From Nemertoderma westbladi (lineage: Eukaryota > Xenacoelomorpha > Nemertodermatida > Nemertodermatidae): DNA of 23,918 nt. The notes below the pieces were generated by a model. That model was given only the letters and a program-made list of their open reading frames with translations. It did no database searches and was not told the DNA's origin. Within the stretch, counting starts at the first letter, position 1. Every line of letters starts with the position of its first letter. The translations under genes were made by a program, and so were the position numbers. Shown piece after piece: positions 1 through 9,161 of the stretch. The stretch is taken from assembly GCA_032718475.1 (NCBI GenBank), contig JAUCBJ010004423.1, positions 1-23,918 on the forward strand, written 5' to 3'.

Positions 1-680
1 TGTGTCTCCCAGGTTTTTTCCCAAAGGAATGTGTATTGTAGTTTGAAGCTGCGTAGTTTAAAATCCCAATGCTCTTCCAAAGATATTAATTTAGAGTAGG
101 AAATTCATTCATCACGGGTTTAACTGCTGATATTATTCAGGTACGATATTAATTCACTGCAGATAGTATTCAGTCATCATATTGTTGGGTAATGTGTATA
201 TTATTTAGTCATAATATTATTGGGCAATGGGAATGAGCCGCCTCCATTCTCATAGCCACAGTTAATTGATAGCCAGCCAATAAACTGTGCGATTTGGAAC
301 ACAGTGCAGCAGATAGATACCTCGCTGGTATAGCAATGCACTTGAACTAATCAACTGCTATCGAATAGGTATGCTGCTTAAGTGAGGATGATGGAAGCTG
401 TAAACAGTGTATAGCGGTTGGTGTTTGAAGGTGAATCTCATTGTATTAGTGGCCATTGTGTTTGTATCACGACCACGTGCACAGTTAACATGGGTTTAAC
501 AGGAACTCCAGAAAACCCGACCCTTTGATCGAGGTGATAATTGATTTTGTTGAAACAACCTCGGATCCAGTCATTCACGAGCGGTTCTTTTTGGTTTCGG
601 CCAATCCTGGTATTAATTATGTTTCACTGACAGTTTGAGGTCAACTTTCGAGCACTACCAAAACTGAGCAGGAATTTTTG
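1..680. other. gene-free leading stretch with a short imperfect tandem duplication
   Basis: I see no coding-like reading frame here. The only internal structure noticed is an imperfect tandem duplication of about 28 bases, 167-194 and 202-229 (offset 35). Both units read roughly TATT(C/T)AGTCAT followed by ATATT(G/A)TTGGG(T/C)AATG. It may be upstream flank of the TATA motif at 681, but nothing else supports a regulatory role. Confidence 0.4.
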
Positions 681-712
681 TATAAAAGGAACCCACATTG
701 TGTGGTCATTAA
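681..712 (+). promoter_or_regulatory. TATA-type core promoter candidate
   Basis: TATAAAAG lies at 681-688. An initiator-like TCATTA is centred about 26-28 bases downstream, at 706-711. This is the usual TATA-to-Inr spacing for animal RNA polymerase II promoters. The first ATG of the following open frame is at 736, so the 5' UTR would be only about 30 bases. The match is good, but TATA-like strings are common in AT-rich DNA. It is a candidate, supported by the spacing and by the coding-like frame behind it. Confidence 0.35.
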
Positions 713-735
713 GTCATTTGATCAATTACTTCGGT

Positions 736-990
736 ATGAGATTAATGCCCAAAAGTTTTTTGCATTGTGACTCTTACTGGGTTCTTGATCCCAATGGCCC
801 CTTTGGACCGTTTGGGAGAGGATATTGGCAGAGTTTTGGTTTTTTCAGCAAAGTCAATGTCGCAGAGATCACGATTGGAGTACCTGTATTTGTATTCATG
901 GGAGCTGTCTTGCTTGCCTACACAGTACCATCCATGTACAGTCAAGAAAGAAACAGTAGTGTTCGCAGTGCCAACATTTTCCGAGAATGA
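736..990 (+). CDS. short one-membrane-segment reading frame, possibly first exon or relic
   Basis: The frame opens with ATG at 736 and gives 84 residues before TGA at 988-990. The N-terminal half is aromatic and glycine-rich (GPFGPFGRGYW around residues 21-31). Residues about 44-66 (ITIGVPVFVFMGAVLLAY) form one hydrophobic, membrane-like segment. A TATA/Inr motif lies 25-55 bases upstream. After about 960 the +1 frame reads more like protein (FSENEFC around 991-999), ending near a GT dinucleotide in GTAAGA at about 1007. The annotation could therefore be an exon whose frame is shifted, or a decayed gene. I do not recognise the family. No catalytic motif is visible. Confidence 0.3.
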   Translation: MRLMPKSFLHCDSYWVLDPNGPFGPFGRGYWQSFGFFSKVNVAEITIGVPVFVFMGAVLLAYTVPSMYSQERNSSVRSANIFRE

Positions 991-1033
991 GTTCTGCATC
1001 AATAATGTAAGATTACGGTGGTCAGGTGGCTAA

Positions 1034-1690
1034 GGTTTTATGGGTATTTTGGTTATTATTTTTCACATATTAGCTCAAGGAGCACTTTATATCCCTCTGG
1101 ATAATAAAGTCTTCCTTCCCTGGATCCCGAACTTAGATAGAGAGGTTTTTAATGCTTGGTTTATTCATTCATTCATTTTCTGTATATATTCGCACGTATC
1201 AGCCCTACCAGGAACGAATAAAAGTTGGGATATTTACTTAATAACATATTTTAACAAGACCTACAACCCATAGCCCGTTACAGAAGTGGAAGTAGAAGTT
1301 TCGGACAAAACCAACCATTTGGGACCCATAGTTGCATCAACTTTGGCAGATATACTGCATGACTCACTTGCCGGAGATGACACATCAACAGGCCTACTAC
1401 CTTCACACTGAGACACTGGTTATTAGCGGCATACTGTTTATGTTTGTAAGGGAGATTATGATGTCCTACCCGGAGCGATTCTATATGATGATGGTTGAAA
1501 ACCATCTGGATACTAATGCCACCATAATAAGGAGTCTGTGGGGATACGACGAGAATGGGTCACTATGGAGAGATTGAATACCGTCTCCCTGGAGTCGGCG
1601 AGAGAATCTGGTGTCACTGCCAGACAACATTCTGCTTAACCGCCCAGAGACTGTTGACACCACCTGACGGGCCTTGTTTCAGAAGTCATC
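1034..1690 (+). pseudogene. coding-like segments in shifting frames, unknown family
   Basis: One frame is open from 1034 to TAG at 1271 (a hydrophobic, membrane-like stretch containing LYIPLDNKVFLPW) and again from 1274 to TGA at 1409-1411 (acidic, with VEVSDKTNHLG). Another frame is open across about 1332-1577 (hydrophobic LVISGILFMFV, then an aspartate- and asparagine-rich tail). The composition looks protein-like, but no single frame runs through. Either several small exons with introns or a frameshifted relic would explain this. It lies directly downstream of the 736-990 frame on the same strand and may belong to the same gene. I cannot name a family. The weak resemblance of the 1040-1270 segment to insect multi-pass receptors is too slight to use. 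Confidence 0.22.
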
Positions 1691-2026
1691 AGAACTGCTA
1701 TGCCTTACTTCCAAATTAGACACAACTCAGCCTGCCCATAGAGTGACCAATGGTAAATACACCAACATGATTTGATGAACCTACTGCGCAACCCAGAAAC
1801 TGCTATCCCTATCTATGGGTAAACACTGCGCAACGTGAAGACATGGTAATGGTTCTTGTTGAACGAAGGAAGTGGAATGTAAGACAAAGTGTTAATGCAA
1901 ATGTGTTCTTTGCGATTTTAGCTTACGTATTTTGCTCAATTTAAGTTTAAAGTTACATTTTTATTGATAAGGTTAATTGCTTTATAATATTTTTATTTCA
2001 TTAACTCAGAATTATTAATTGCGACC

Positions 2027-2044
2027 TGACGCCATCTAGTGTCA
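2027..2044 (-). promoter_or_regulatory. CTCF-like motif (minus strand)
   Basis: Read on the minus strand this is TGACACTAGATGGCGTCA. It agrees closely with the animal CTCF core, roughly CCASYAGRKGGCRS. Its outer four bases on each side (TGAC/GTCA) also form an inverted pair. CTCF is a zinc-finger architectural protein that marks chromatin boundaries. A motif match alone does not show binding. Confidence 0.3.
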
Positions 2045-2085
2045 TTATATACATAATCAGTTTAACATAGAAGCCTTGTTTGTTA

Positions 2086-2100
2086 TGACTAGGTGGCGCT
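2086..2100 (+). promoter_or_regulatory. CTCF-like motif (plus strand)
   Basis: TGACTAGGTGGCGCT matches the CTCF core on the plus strand and lies 42 bases from the opposite-strand copy at 2027-2044. The pair is divergent in orientation. A third copy of the same kind is at 23781-23797. Confidence 0.3.
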
Positions 2101-3064
2101 ACCCTACATGCCTTGGGAAGTATATAGCCATTCACCCAATGCATTTCTCTCACTTCTGCTATTACCGTTGTCATTAATTGTTTAGTGGAGTCATACTTAT
2201 CCATGTAGAGGGTAGAAAACCCGGTCAAGCTTTAATTGACTGGTGATTATTACTATACTCATTCTGTTTACTATTAAATTATACATTTGGTTATAATTAT
2301 TTGTTTATGATATTTGAAATTGTACCGGTAAACTCAATTTGTTCACCATTATTTGGTTAATATAATAACGCTGAGATTCCAAGATTAAAGACATTTTATA
2401 CACGCCAATTCCCAGGTAGGTCTCTATAGCTAAGCATTATTGATAACCTGGATAATTGTGTCAGATTTACGTGTGTTGTATTACCTCTAACTCAATAAAT
2501 AATTAATCTATGGCGATGTTTCAGACCTGTAATGCAAGCGAAGCTCTTAATATTAATTGTACCATGATTGAGAGTTGTCATAAATTGAGTACAGTAGCGA
2601 TAATAATATAAACAGACACAGAATAGTCGCAATACGTTTCCTCTAAAGGGAAACACAGTCACCAGACTTGAGCCCTTACATAAATAATTAGTCAGACATT
2701 TACTTGTTGTATTGTGTTGCCACACCCTCCCAGTACTGAATATACGTGAAATATAATAGATGATCAATTACCGTAATAGACTGAGTGAAACTTTGAGCAA
2801 ATCAATACATCGTGGGAGAAAGGGGAAATATAGTAATACACTAGAACGGCCTTCCGTTGAAGCTAGACTAGCGCAATTACCGTTTTAGTGTCTCAGACCG
2901 GACATTTTACTCTCATTCTCGCATGGTTTACTAAATAAGCGGAAAGAGTCAAAATATATGAAAATAGAGATTAAAAACGTCTTTTTTGTCAAATGCGCTA
3001 ACACAAAGGGTGTTCCTGGTAGACTGGTTGAACCCACGTGTGGCACTGTCATGCAGAAGAATAA

Positions 3065-3709
3065 GTTTTAGTAAGAAGTCTACAGTGTATGGTGTCGCGT
3101 TGTTGGGCACGAGATGAGGTGTTGTCCCGATATCGTGACATCCTGCCCAACCTACATGCGACCAACGCTTCCTGGCCAACTCAGACATCACCCCAAAGCA
3201 TTCCATGTCCGAAATCGGTGCACATGGATGTGAAGAAACAGCTTAAACTGTACGAGGACCTCAGGTACCATGCGAACTCCCATTGTAAGATGATGTTTCG
3301 GCTCGAAAAGGCGGGGCCTTTGGACCTCTATGATATTAGTCACAGTGTGTTCTACTTCCTGCCTAACCTGTACAACCTCCATCGGAAGTCTCGCGATGCA
3401 GCGAAGCAATACGAGTTCCAGTACATGCAGCTTATGCGTAGAGCCACCCATCCCGAGATCGGACTCATTGAAGTCCAAACCTGGCTACTGCAATACATCC
3501 TGGGGCAATCTTCGGTATGGTTGCAGGATGGACGAGCGACCAACTGGGAAATCGACTATATCCCTGATCGCTATACTGTGCTACCAATTTCGGATGATGT
3601 TAGCACACAGACCTGCCTGCGACTTATATACAGACAGTGTGCGACGTAAAGCAGAAATCTCTGATCTCGATCTTGACGAGATTAAGATTATGGGCAAGGG
3701 AGGGGATTA
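3065..3709 (+). pseudogene. frameshifted coding gene or exon, unknown family
   Basis: The plus-strand frame is open from 3065 (after TAA at 3062-3064) to TAA at 3647-3649, with the first ATG at 3089. The residues from about 3225 to 3600 are strongly protein-like: many charged and aromatic residues, a helix-rich look, and segments such as LKLYEDLRYHANSHC, LDLYDISHSVFYFLPNLY and ATHPEIGLIEVQTWLLQYI. Codon third positions are more GC-rich than the surroundings. Near 3600-3640 the reading moves to the +1 frame, which continues with an acidic tail (EISDLDLDEIKIMGKGGD) to TAG at 3708-3710. This suggests one indel near the C-terminus, or a sequencing error. TCTACAG at 3079-3085 is a possible splice acceptor. 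The family is not recognised. No peroxidase, P450 or transposase signature was found in it. Confidence 0.5.
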
Positions 3710-3710
3710 G

Positions 3711-4587
3711 TGGTTTCGTTAGGCTTGATCTCTTGACCAGTGTGTGGGGCCGATCATTAAATATACTTAAACTTACCGGTAAAGATACAGTTAAATTAAA
3801 TTTTATGGTAAATTTAATTAATATTAAAGATTGTTTGGTTTATTATGTAATATTCACGTATATTCATTCGCGTATATTCACTATTTTGCAATTTACAATA
3901 AGAATAAAAATACAAAGTTTAATCCTTTGCGTACCAACTTATAATTTAACCCCCAGGCGGCAGAGTGCCGCCTTTAAATAATTTATCCTGACCCCTGCGC
4001 GGCAGGGTGCTGCCTTTATTTATGTGGTGCTGCTCTTATTGTAATAACTATTGTGACTGAAAAGTTGAGTTTATATTCGTGTTGGGCAGGAAAACTGGTC
4101 CAGAAAGGTTAATTTAATATTGCTTGAAGGGATTCCTATTGGTTTCAGGGGGTTATTATAAATTAACTGATTTATGCAATTTAATTTCAATTTAGCCAGT
4201 AATTATGTTACAAATGATTGCGGCGGCAGTGTGCCACCCATAGGGTTCAAATGCGAAAGATTTAAAATTTTGAAAATGATCAAAGGCGAAAGTGTGCCAC
4301 CTTTTGGGGGTAGGACAAGTAGAAAATATGGTTATCCTCTTTATATAAAAATCTCCGGTACGATAAGAAAATAAACCTTGGTCCGATAAAATATATTTTT
4401 CTTGGTGTAAAAATTTATGTAATTTTTCTTTGATACACAAAGGATTTAATTACCTCTGTCAAAAATGTAAGGTTTTGGTCTATTTTATATAACTTCACAA
4501 GGAATACCGTGAAAAGTTTTGGTCAAAATACAATTTTTTGGGCGAACACTACTCACTCACCTGCTCACTCATATTTCTTGCAATATA
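3711..4587. other. AT-rich intergenic stretch with GC-rich palindromic motifs
   Basis: No gene is visible. Within otherwise AT-rich DNA there are four short GC-rich motifs of the form GGCGGCAGnGTGCC(G/A)CC, in the same orientation, at 3956-3972, 3997-4014, 4220-4238 and 4285-4301. The first is an imperfect palindrome. Confidence 0.4.
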
Positions 4588-6478
4588 CAGTCGGGGTCTC
4601 AAAGTGCATCTGTTCTTTGAGATTTTCTCAAAGTTTTTCTAAAAATGTCTAAAAGTCATTACATTACTCCCAACGGCCGCTTTGAATTCTTGTAGACACT
4701 TTTAGTTGGGAATCTCAAAGTGATTTCCTGCTTTTAGGCACTTTGAATTCTTTGAGAAATGTCACTTTGAGGTAGTTTGCGGCACTTTTAATTCTTTGAG
4801 AAAATAAACTCCGAGGTATTCCTGATTGACAGCTCGTGGTAAGTTAACTGAGAAGCAGAGGCATTCTCGGGGTACAATATTATGCGGGCAACAAAGTGAT
4901 ACTTGTGGGCTGGCCAGTTGTTGCATAGAAACTATATTCCCATTAATTTATCAAATTGAGGTTCCTGAGGTCATTACGGGATGGGTTTTCGGTCGCAAGT
5001 ACAAATTGAATTTACGGCACCTAAAGTCTTTCTAAAAAACATTCATTCAAATAATACATGAAACATAATTAGTGAAACAAGATTAATGCTTGACAAGATT
5101 GATTATTTTAATAACATAATACAATATCAGCTTAACAATTAATATAAGAGAAACTGCACTGTAGTATCTCTGTGTATACGCAGTTTCATTATAATGACAT
5201 AAAGAAGCCCTGTTGGGAGAAAGCTTGGAATAACATTTGTTATTCATTTCATTAGTCACCTCAGGTCAAACCGTACCGTACTACCTTAACTGTTTAATTA
5301 ATATGATAACTATGTTGACGAGAGCGCGAGAATTCCTTCTTAAAAACTAAGAAAGGCTTTCGACTTTCAAGTACGATAGAACGGCTACAATCTTGTGTTG
5401 TTTTAGTTTAATAGAGATATGAAAATATCCCCTGCCGCTGGCGTTTATATTTAAGCATAATTTAAATGTTTGCCTTATATTCAATTGATGTGTACCGCCT
5501 TCTGGCAAAGCGGCACCCAGTTTAAACTATCAATCACAGCTAGTGAGTAGCGACCCAAGGACGGCGACCTTCAAACAAACAGGTGCAGAGTCGGAAAGAA
5601 CTGTCACATGCTTTGCTTGTGTGGTACCATTTGATTACATTATAGATTTTGGCAGACTGGGCGGTCGCTCTGACCATTGCATGACTCTGCATTGCGCACC
5701 TACAATGCCTAAAACATCTATGGGAACAGCCAATTAGCGCGCTTGAATCATTTATCTTTATTCCTGCCTCTATCGTTATTCTTTACTTTGTATAACACAA
5801 TTAATTTACAGTGCGGCAAAGTATGGCTGGTTGACCATTGAAATGCATTGGTAAAGGTATTCAGCGTTCACGTGGGCTAAACAAATTTAAACTGTACAGT
5901 TTTAGCACTATACATTAATATAGATAGGGCAACAGACAAACTGTCTATGACACAAATACCAACATATTCCGATAGCCCGCAATTATGGCGTATCTAAAGA
6001 GTCCAAATATAAATTAATAAAATCCTCTATGAAACAATAAAAATACCTACAAAAAATACTGCTGTATTAAATATTAGTTACTGCAGTAACATATAACAAT
6101 TACTGCAGTAACAAATATTTATTACTCCAGTAACAAATTATTTGTTACTGCAGAAAAAGACAATTATTTATTACTGCAGTAAGTTTAATTCTTACTTTCA
6201 GTAACAAATATTTATTACTGCAGTATTTTTTGGAGGCATCTTTATTGTTTCATAGAGGTTTTTATTACTTATATTTTACCCTATAGTCAGAGTTAATATA
6301 CCCCATACCATAGCCAGCTTCAGGAAGGACTGTATGAAATGACTGACAGTACTACTTTGAAATCTTTGAAATCTTTGAGGACACTTTGTCATTTTCTTGG
6401 ACCACTTTTAGAAATTTGAGACACTTTTAGTTCTTTGAGAAATTCTCAAAGAACAGATGCACTTTGAGACCCCGACTG
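4588..6478. mobile_element. Tc1/mariner-like non-autonomous DNA transposon, 1.9 kb
   Basis: The ends form terminal inverted repeats of about 46 bases (4588-4633 and 6433-6478) with one mismatch, starting CAGTCGGGGTCTCAAAGTG. Weaker inverted similarity built from repeated CTTTGAGAA and CACTTTTAG blocks continues inward to about 4820 and 6350. Both ends are flanked by TA (4586-4587 and 6479-6480), the target duplication typical of the Tc1/mariner superfamily. No transposase with a DDE/DDD motif is readable in the 1.9 kb, so it would depend on a transposase supplied elsewhere. A small unrelated reading frame at 5543-5737 has no recognisable domain. A MITE at about 6005-6277 lies inside. Confidence 0.75.
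6005..6277. mobile_element. palindromic MITE with internal TTACTGCAGTAA units
   Basis: The outer ~60 bases on each side (about 6005-6064 and 6218-6277) are inverted copies with a few mismatches; CCTCTATGAAACAATAAA is found at the left and its complement at the right. Between them, short palindromes of the type TTACTGCAGTAA occur about six times with small variations, so the whole 273 bases can fold into a long hairpin. There is no coding capacity. It is nested within the Tc1-like element. The target duplication is not clear because the inverted similarity fades gradually into the flanks. Confidence 0.65.
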
Positions 6479-6535
6479 TAGAATAGATAGGTATTCAATA
6501 TATAGATATAGTCATAGATAGGCATAGTCTGAGTC

Positions 6536-6621
6536 GCGGCATATAGTAACTGGGATCTATAAACTATCGGTTTTAACTACCCTAAAGAGGCGCCAGCGCG
6601 GCATATAGTAACTGGGATCTA
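6536..6621. repeat. 24-bp direct repeat pair
   Basis: GCGGCATATAGTAACTGGGA followed by TCTA occurs at about 6537-6560 and again at 6598-6621, identical over 24 bases and offset by 61. It lies just outside the right end of the Tc1-like element. It probably reflects a local tandem duplication. Confidence 0.6.
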
Positions 6622-6659
6622 ATGTCCTGAGTCCTGCAAAAATTATACGAAAAGTAATT

Positions 6660-6735
6660 GAGGAAATATCGTGTCAAAGAAAAGTTAAACGGCAACTCCC
6701 ACGAAACACTAAAAATTACATTATTTACGGAATTA
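6660..6735 (-). repeat. ~75-bp dispersed repeat block, copy 1
   Basis: On the minus strand this segment matches 21065-21140 on the plus strand closely; shared text includes GTTGCCGTTTAAC and CTTTGACACGATATTTCCT. Similarity stops abruptly on both sides. In one frame both copies read LPFNFSLTRYFLN, so it could be a piece of a protein-coding transposon. No domain is recognisable. Confidence 0.5.
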
Positions 6736-7340
6736 GTGTTTCCCATACCATGATTATTGGCAAACAAATAAACCAACGAAATTTTAAAATTTTAATTACA
6801 TAAATTAAAATTTCTCGCGACCATAAATCATAACAATTAGACAAATACAAATCTGGAATGAACTAACATCCCACCGTGGTGTCGTCGTCAGCAATAAATT
6901 TCTAAATGACAAAATTTGAATGAATACAGTATAATATCACCAAACAACAACCACGACAACAATCTAACAGTCTAACGCAAAAATACATAATTTTTAATTA
7001 ATAATTCTTTATTAACCGTCACCTTGTGTAACTCCCTGTATTGTTTAAAATGCATAATGCCGATAATGTTTGAATTGAATATAATAAATATTCTATAGTT
7101 AAATATAATAACTTTTTCGTAACAACTTTTAAACGGAACAATGGATGAGGAGAAAATAGAATAACAATTTGTTTTGCTATTTTTCGGACACCTTGCGATA
7201 GACCGTCGTCAGGCTTTAACCCTATCTGGCCCGGACAACGTAATTGGCCCGGGGGGCGGGGGGGGGGGGGGGGGGGGGGGTCATTTTATAAATTTTTTAG
7301 ATCTTGGCTCAAAAATTAAAATTTTTATAGTATAAGGGTT

Positions 7341-8230
7341 TTCGAGGTCGCTGATCACGATGAAACCTGTTAAAAATACTTTCTGGCAATTCGACCATCA
7401 TTTTTGGTGCTATTTTGGTGGCCCCAGCACAAAAAGTACAAGTAATACAATGTCAAACTAAAACGTTTTGTGTTTTGTTTGATAATTCTGTACGTATGCG
7501 GGTTTTAGAGATCGCTGATCCCGATGAAACTAGTAATAAATATTTCTCTGGTGATGCAAACCCAATTTTGGTGCCATTCTGGTGCCCCAGAATAGTACAA
7601 GTAGCACAAAATTATAAACTATTAAATTTTGCCTTTAATTTGGTAATTCTGAAGCTACACTGGATTTCAATGTCGCTGATCACGATACAACTCGTTAAAA
7701 ATCATTCGCGGTAAAGCAACTATCATTTTTGTTGCTTGTCTGGTGGAACGAAAAAAATGCAATTAGCATAAAATATCAAACTGCAAAAATCGAACTTGGT
7801 TGGATAATACGATATTTTTGAGCGTCATATTCTTGATCAGCGTCCCAGAAAACCCATAATGGCTAAAAATCAAATTGATTTGGTAATGATTTTTGATTAT
7901 GAAATTTGTGCTACTTTGTATTTTTCGTGCCACACATTGGCACATATCCAAAATTCTCTAATCAACAATGTACGATATATTTCAATGTCATATTCATGAT
8001 CAGCCTCCAAAAAACCTATATGGTCGTTAAAATCAATTTGATTTAGCGGTGATTTGTCATTATTATATTTGCACTATTTGTTTTTTCGTGCCCAAGAGGG
8101 CACGCACATTCAAAATTACCAACAATTTTCTCGAATGTTATATTTGAGTTCTATAATCGTGATCAGTGTCCAAAAAACCACTATATACCGCAAATAAATT
8201 AATTTTAGTAAGCCATAAAAACTTTTGAAA
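7341..8230. repeat. six diverged ~162-bp tandem repeats
   Basis: A TGATCA-centred motif recurs at about 7351, 7511, 7673, 7833, 7997 and 8159, a period of 160-164. The surrounding sequence is in the same orientation: the (T/C)ATTCTTGATCAGCGTCC and TCGCTGATCACGATGAAAC forms both follow a similar AT-rich lead, and each unit later carries a TTTTGGTGC or TTTTTCGTGCC block. Units 1-3 resemble each other most, as do units 4-6, which suggests two expansion events. There is no coding constraint. Confidence 0.6.
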
Positions 8231-8451
8231 TTTTAGCACGAAAAAAACTCTAGATGGGTGCCAGAAAGGGACCACAGCACGAAAACTAACATAGCCATAA
8301 AAATGGCATTTGTTCTATTGGATAGCCCATTAAATTTTAGTAAATGTTACGAAATCTCGGTTTTCCCAATAAACCTGACTCAAAGATGCACATGAATTAC
8401 AAAAAAAATTATAAATAACCCCCCCCCCCCCCGGGCCAAATATAGGGTTGA

Positions 8452-8523
8452 TTTAATTACACAACAGAACAACAGATTTTAAGAACTGCAATTAATAATC
8501 TGTTGTTCTGTTGTATAATTAAA
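8452..8523. mobile_element. 72-bp near-perfect hairpin insertion (micro-MITE)
   Basis: 27-base inverted repeats at 8452-8478 and 8497-8523 differ at one position and enclose an 18-base loop. Core sequence of the arm: ACAACAGAACAACAGATT. The other arm of the host element (around 7222-7232) lacks this segment, reading straight from GCTTTAA into CCCTATCTGG. The hairpin is therefore a later insertion or an expansion unique to the right arm. It has no coding capacity. Confidence 0.65.
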
Positions 8524-8652
8524 TTTAAGCATGAAGACGGTCTACCGTAAGGTGTCCGAAATATAGCAAAACAAATCGTTTTTCTATTTTTCTCCCCATC
8601 ATCCATTGTTCCGTTTAAACACGTACTAAAAAGGTATTATATTAATTAACAA

Positions 8653-8801
8653 TTAATTCACCGTCTGGGTTATTGGGTCTGAATGCATAGAAAGACCTGA
8701 TAGTCATTGCGAATGGAGTGGAAAAGGACATAGTAAGATAGAGCTGGAAGATGTGATATGAAATGTGATAAGAACAATTGTAAGAACATTTATTAATGTT
8801 G
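8653..8801. other. unassigned spacer between two transposons
   Basis: About 150 bases with no recognisable gene or repeat lie between the inverted-repeat element and the 3' end of the truncated LINE. It includes the short inverted pair AGAACATTTATTAATGTT at 8783-8800. Confidence 0.3.
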
Positions 8802-9097
8802 CTACTACTACTAACGGGAACGGCATGCTGCATTATATTACATAATTTATTAAGAATGCAGTGCCGGCTTATCGACAAAATTGTGCGGCCACAACTCCCC
8901 AACACCAATGACATTTGCTAGATCATCCGCATCTTCAAGGCCAGTGTCCTTTAAGAGCCGTTTTAAGAAAGACACGGGCTGTTCACGATGCTTATTCACT
9001 CCATGAGGTCACCAAAGCACAATATTATGCACTGGCAGGTCCTCACGGCGAAAGCAATGTCCTGCAAAGAGGAGGCGGTTCCGTTCAAGTGTCAAGC
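8802..9097 (-). pseudogene. 5'-truncated RTE-type LINE, last ~300 bp
   Basis: Read on the minus strand, this matches the last part of the LINE coding region and 3' tail at about 20540-20825. It includes the stretch encoding RLxFAGHCFRREDQPVHN and the ATGCAGCATGCCG tail, and it ends in a (TAG)n run (GCTACTACTACTA on the plus strand at 8801). It is about 80% similar by eye, carries indels and cannot encode protein. Truncation at the 5' end is typical of incomplete target-primed reverse transcription. Its 5' junction falls on GTGTCAAGC (9089-9097), a 9-base string present in both the LINE and the host repeat. Confidence 0.75.
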
Positions 9098-9161
9098 ATT
9101 AGTGTTGCAATAGGACTAAACTTCTTCACACTTTAGAATTATTATGGCATTATTAGTCGGC

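Larger units (their letters stand above)
1700..3064. other. AT-rich intergenic stretch
   Basis: No convincing coding frame, RNA gene or transposon end was recognised. The reading frames present are short and of unbiased composition. The notable content is the pair of TAG(A/G)TGGCG-type motifs at 2027-2044 and 2086-2100, listed separately. Confidence 0.4.
7098..8652. mobile_element. inverted-repeat element with poly-G/poly-C borders and tandem-repeat core
   Basis: Long imperfect terminal inverted repeats are formed by about 7098-7260 and 8420-8652. Shared text includes AAACGGAACAATGGATGA, TTTGTTTTGCTAT and TTCGGACACCTT, then GGCCCGG. Just inside lie a 23-base G run (7258-7280) on the left and a 14-base C run (8419-8432) on the right, which are inverted equivalents. 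The core is a tandem array of ~162-bp units. There is no transposase reading frame, so it is non-autonomous. The right arm carries a 72-base palindromic insertion. The modular design of tandem core plus arms recalls the pearl/CvE elements described from bivalves, but the long inverted arms differ, so I do not assign it. Confidence 0.65.

Noticed and set aside
1300-1362. Reading QPFGTHSCINFGRYTA in one frame resembles a P450 cysteine loop
   Set aside because: The frame closes at once, neither an ExxR nor PERW motif lies upstream, and the +2 frame here is the more protein-like one. Probably chance.
5543-5737. 64-codon frame inside the Tc1-like element as a transposase remnant
   Set aside because: No helix-turn-helix or DDE/DDD residues are recognisable, and the length is within chance.
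7341-8230. Second half of the 162-bp array as inverted relative to the first
   Set aside because: The TGATCA core is palindromic and misleads; the flanking text of units 4-6 aligns to units 1-3 in the same direction.
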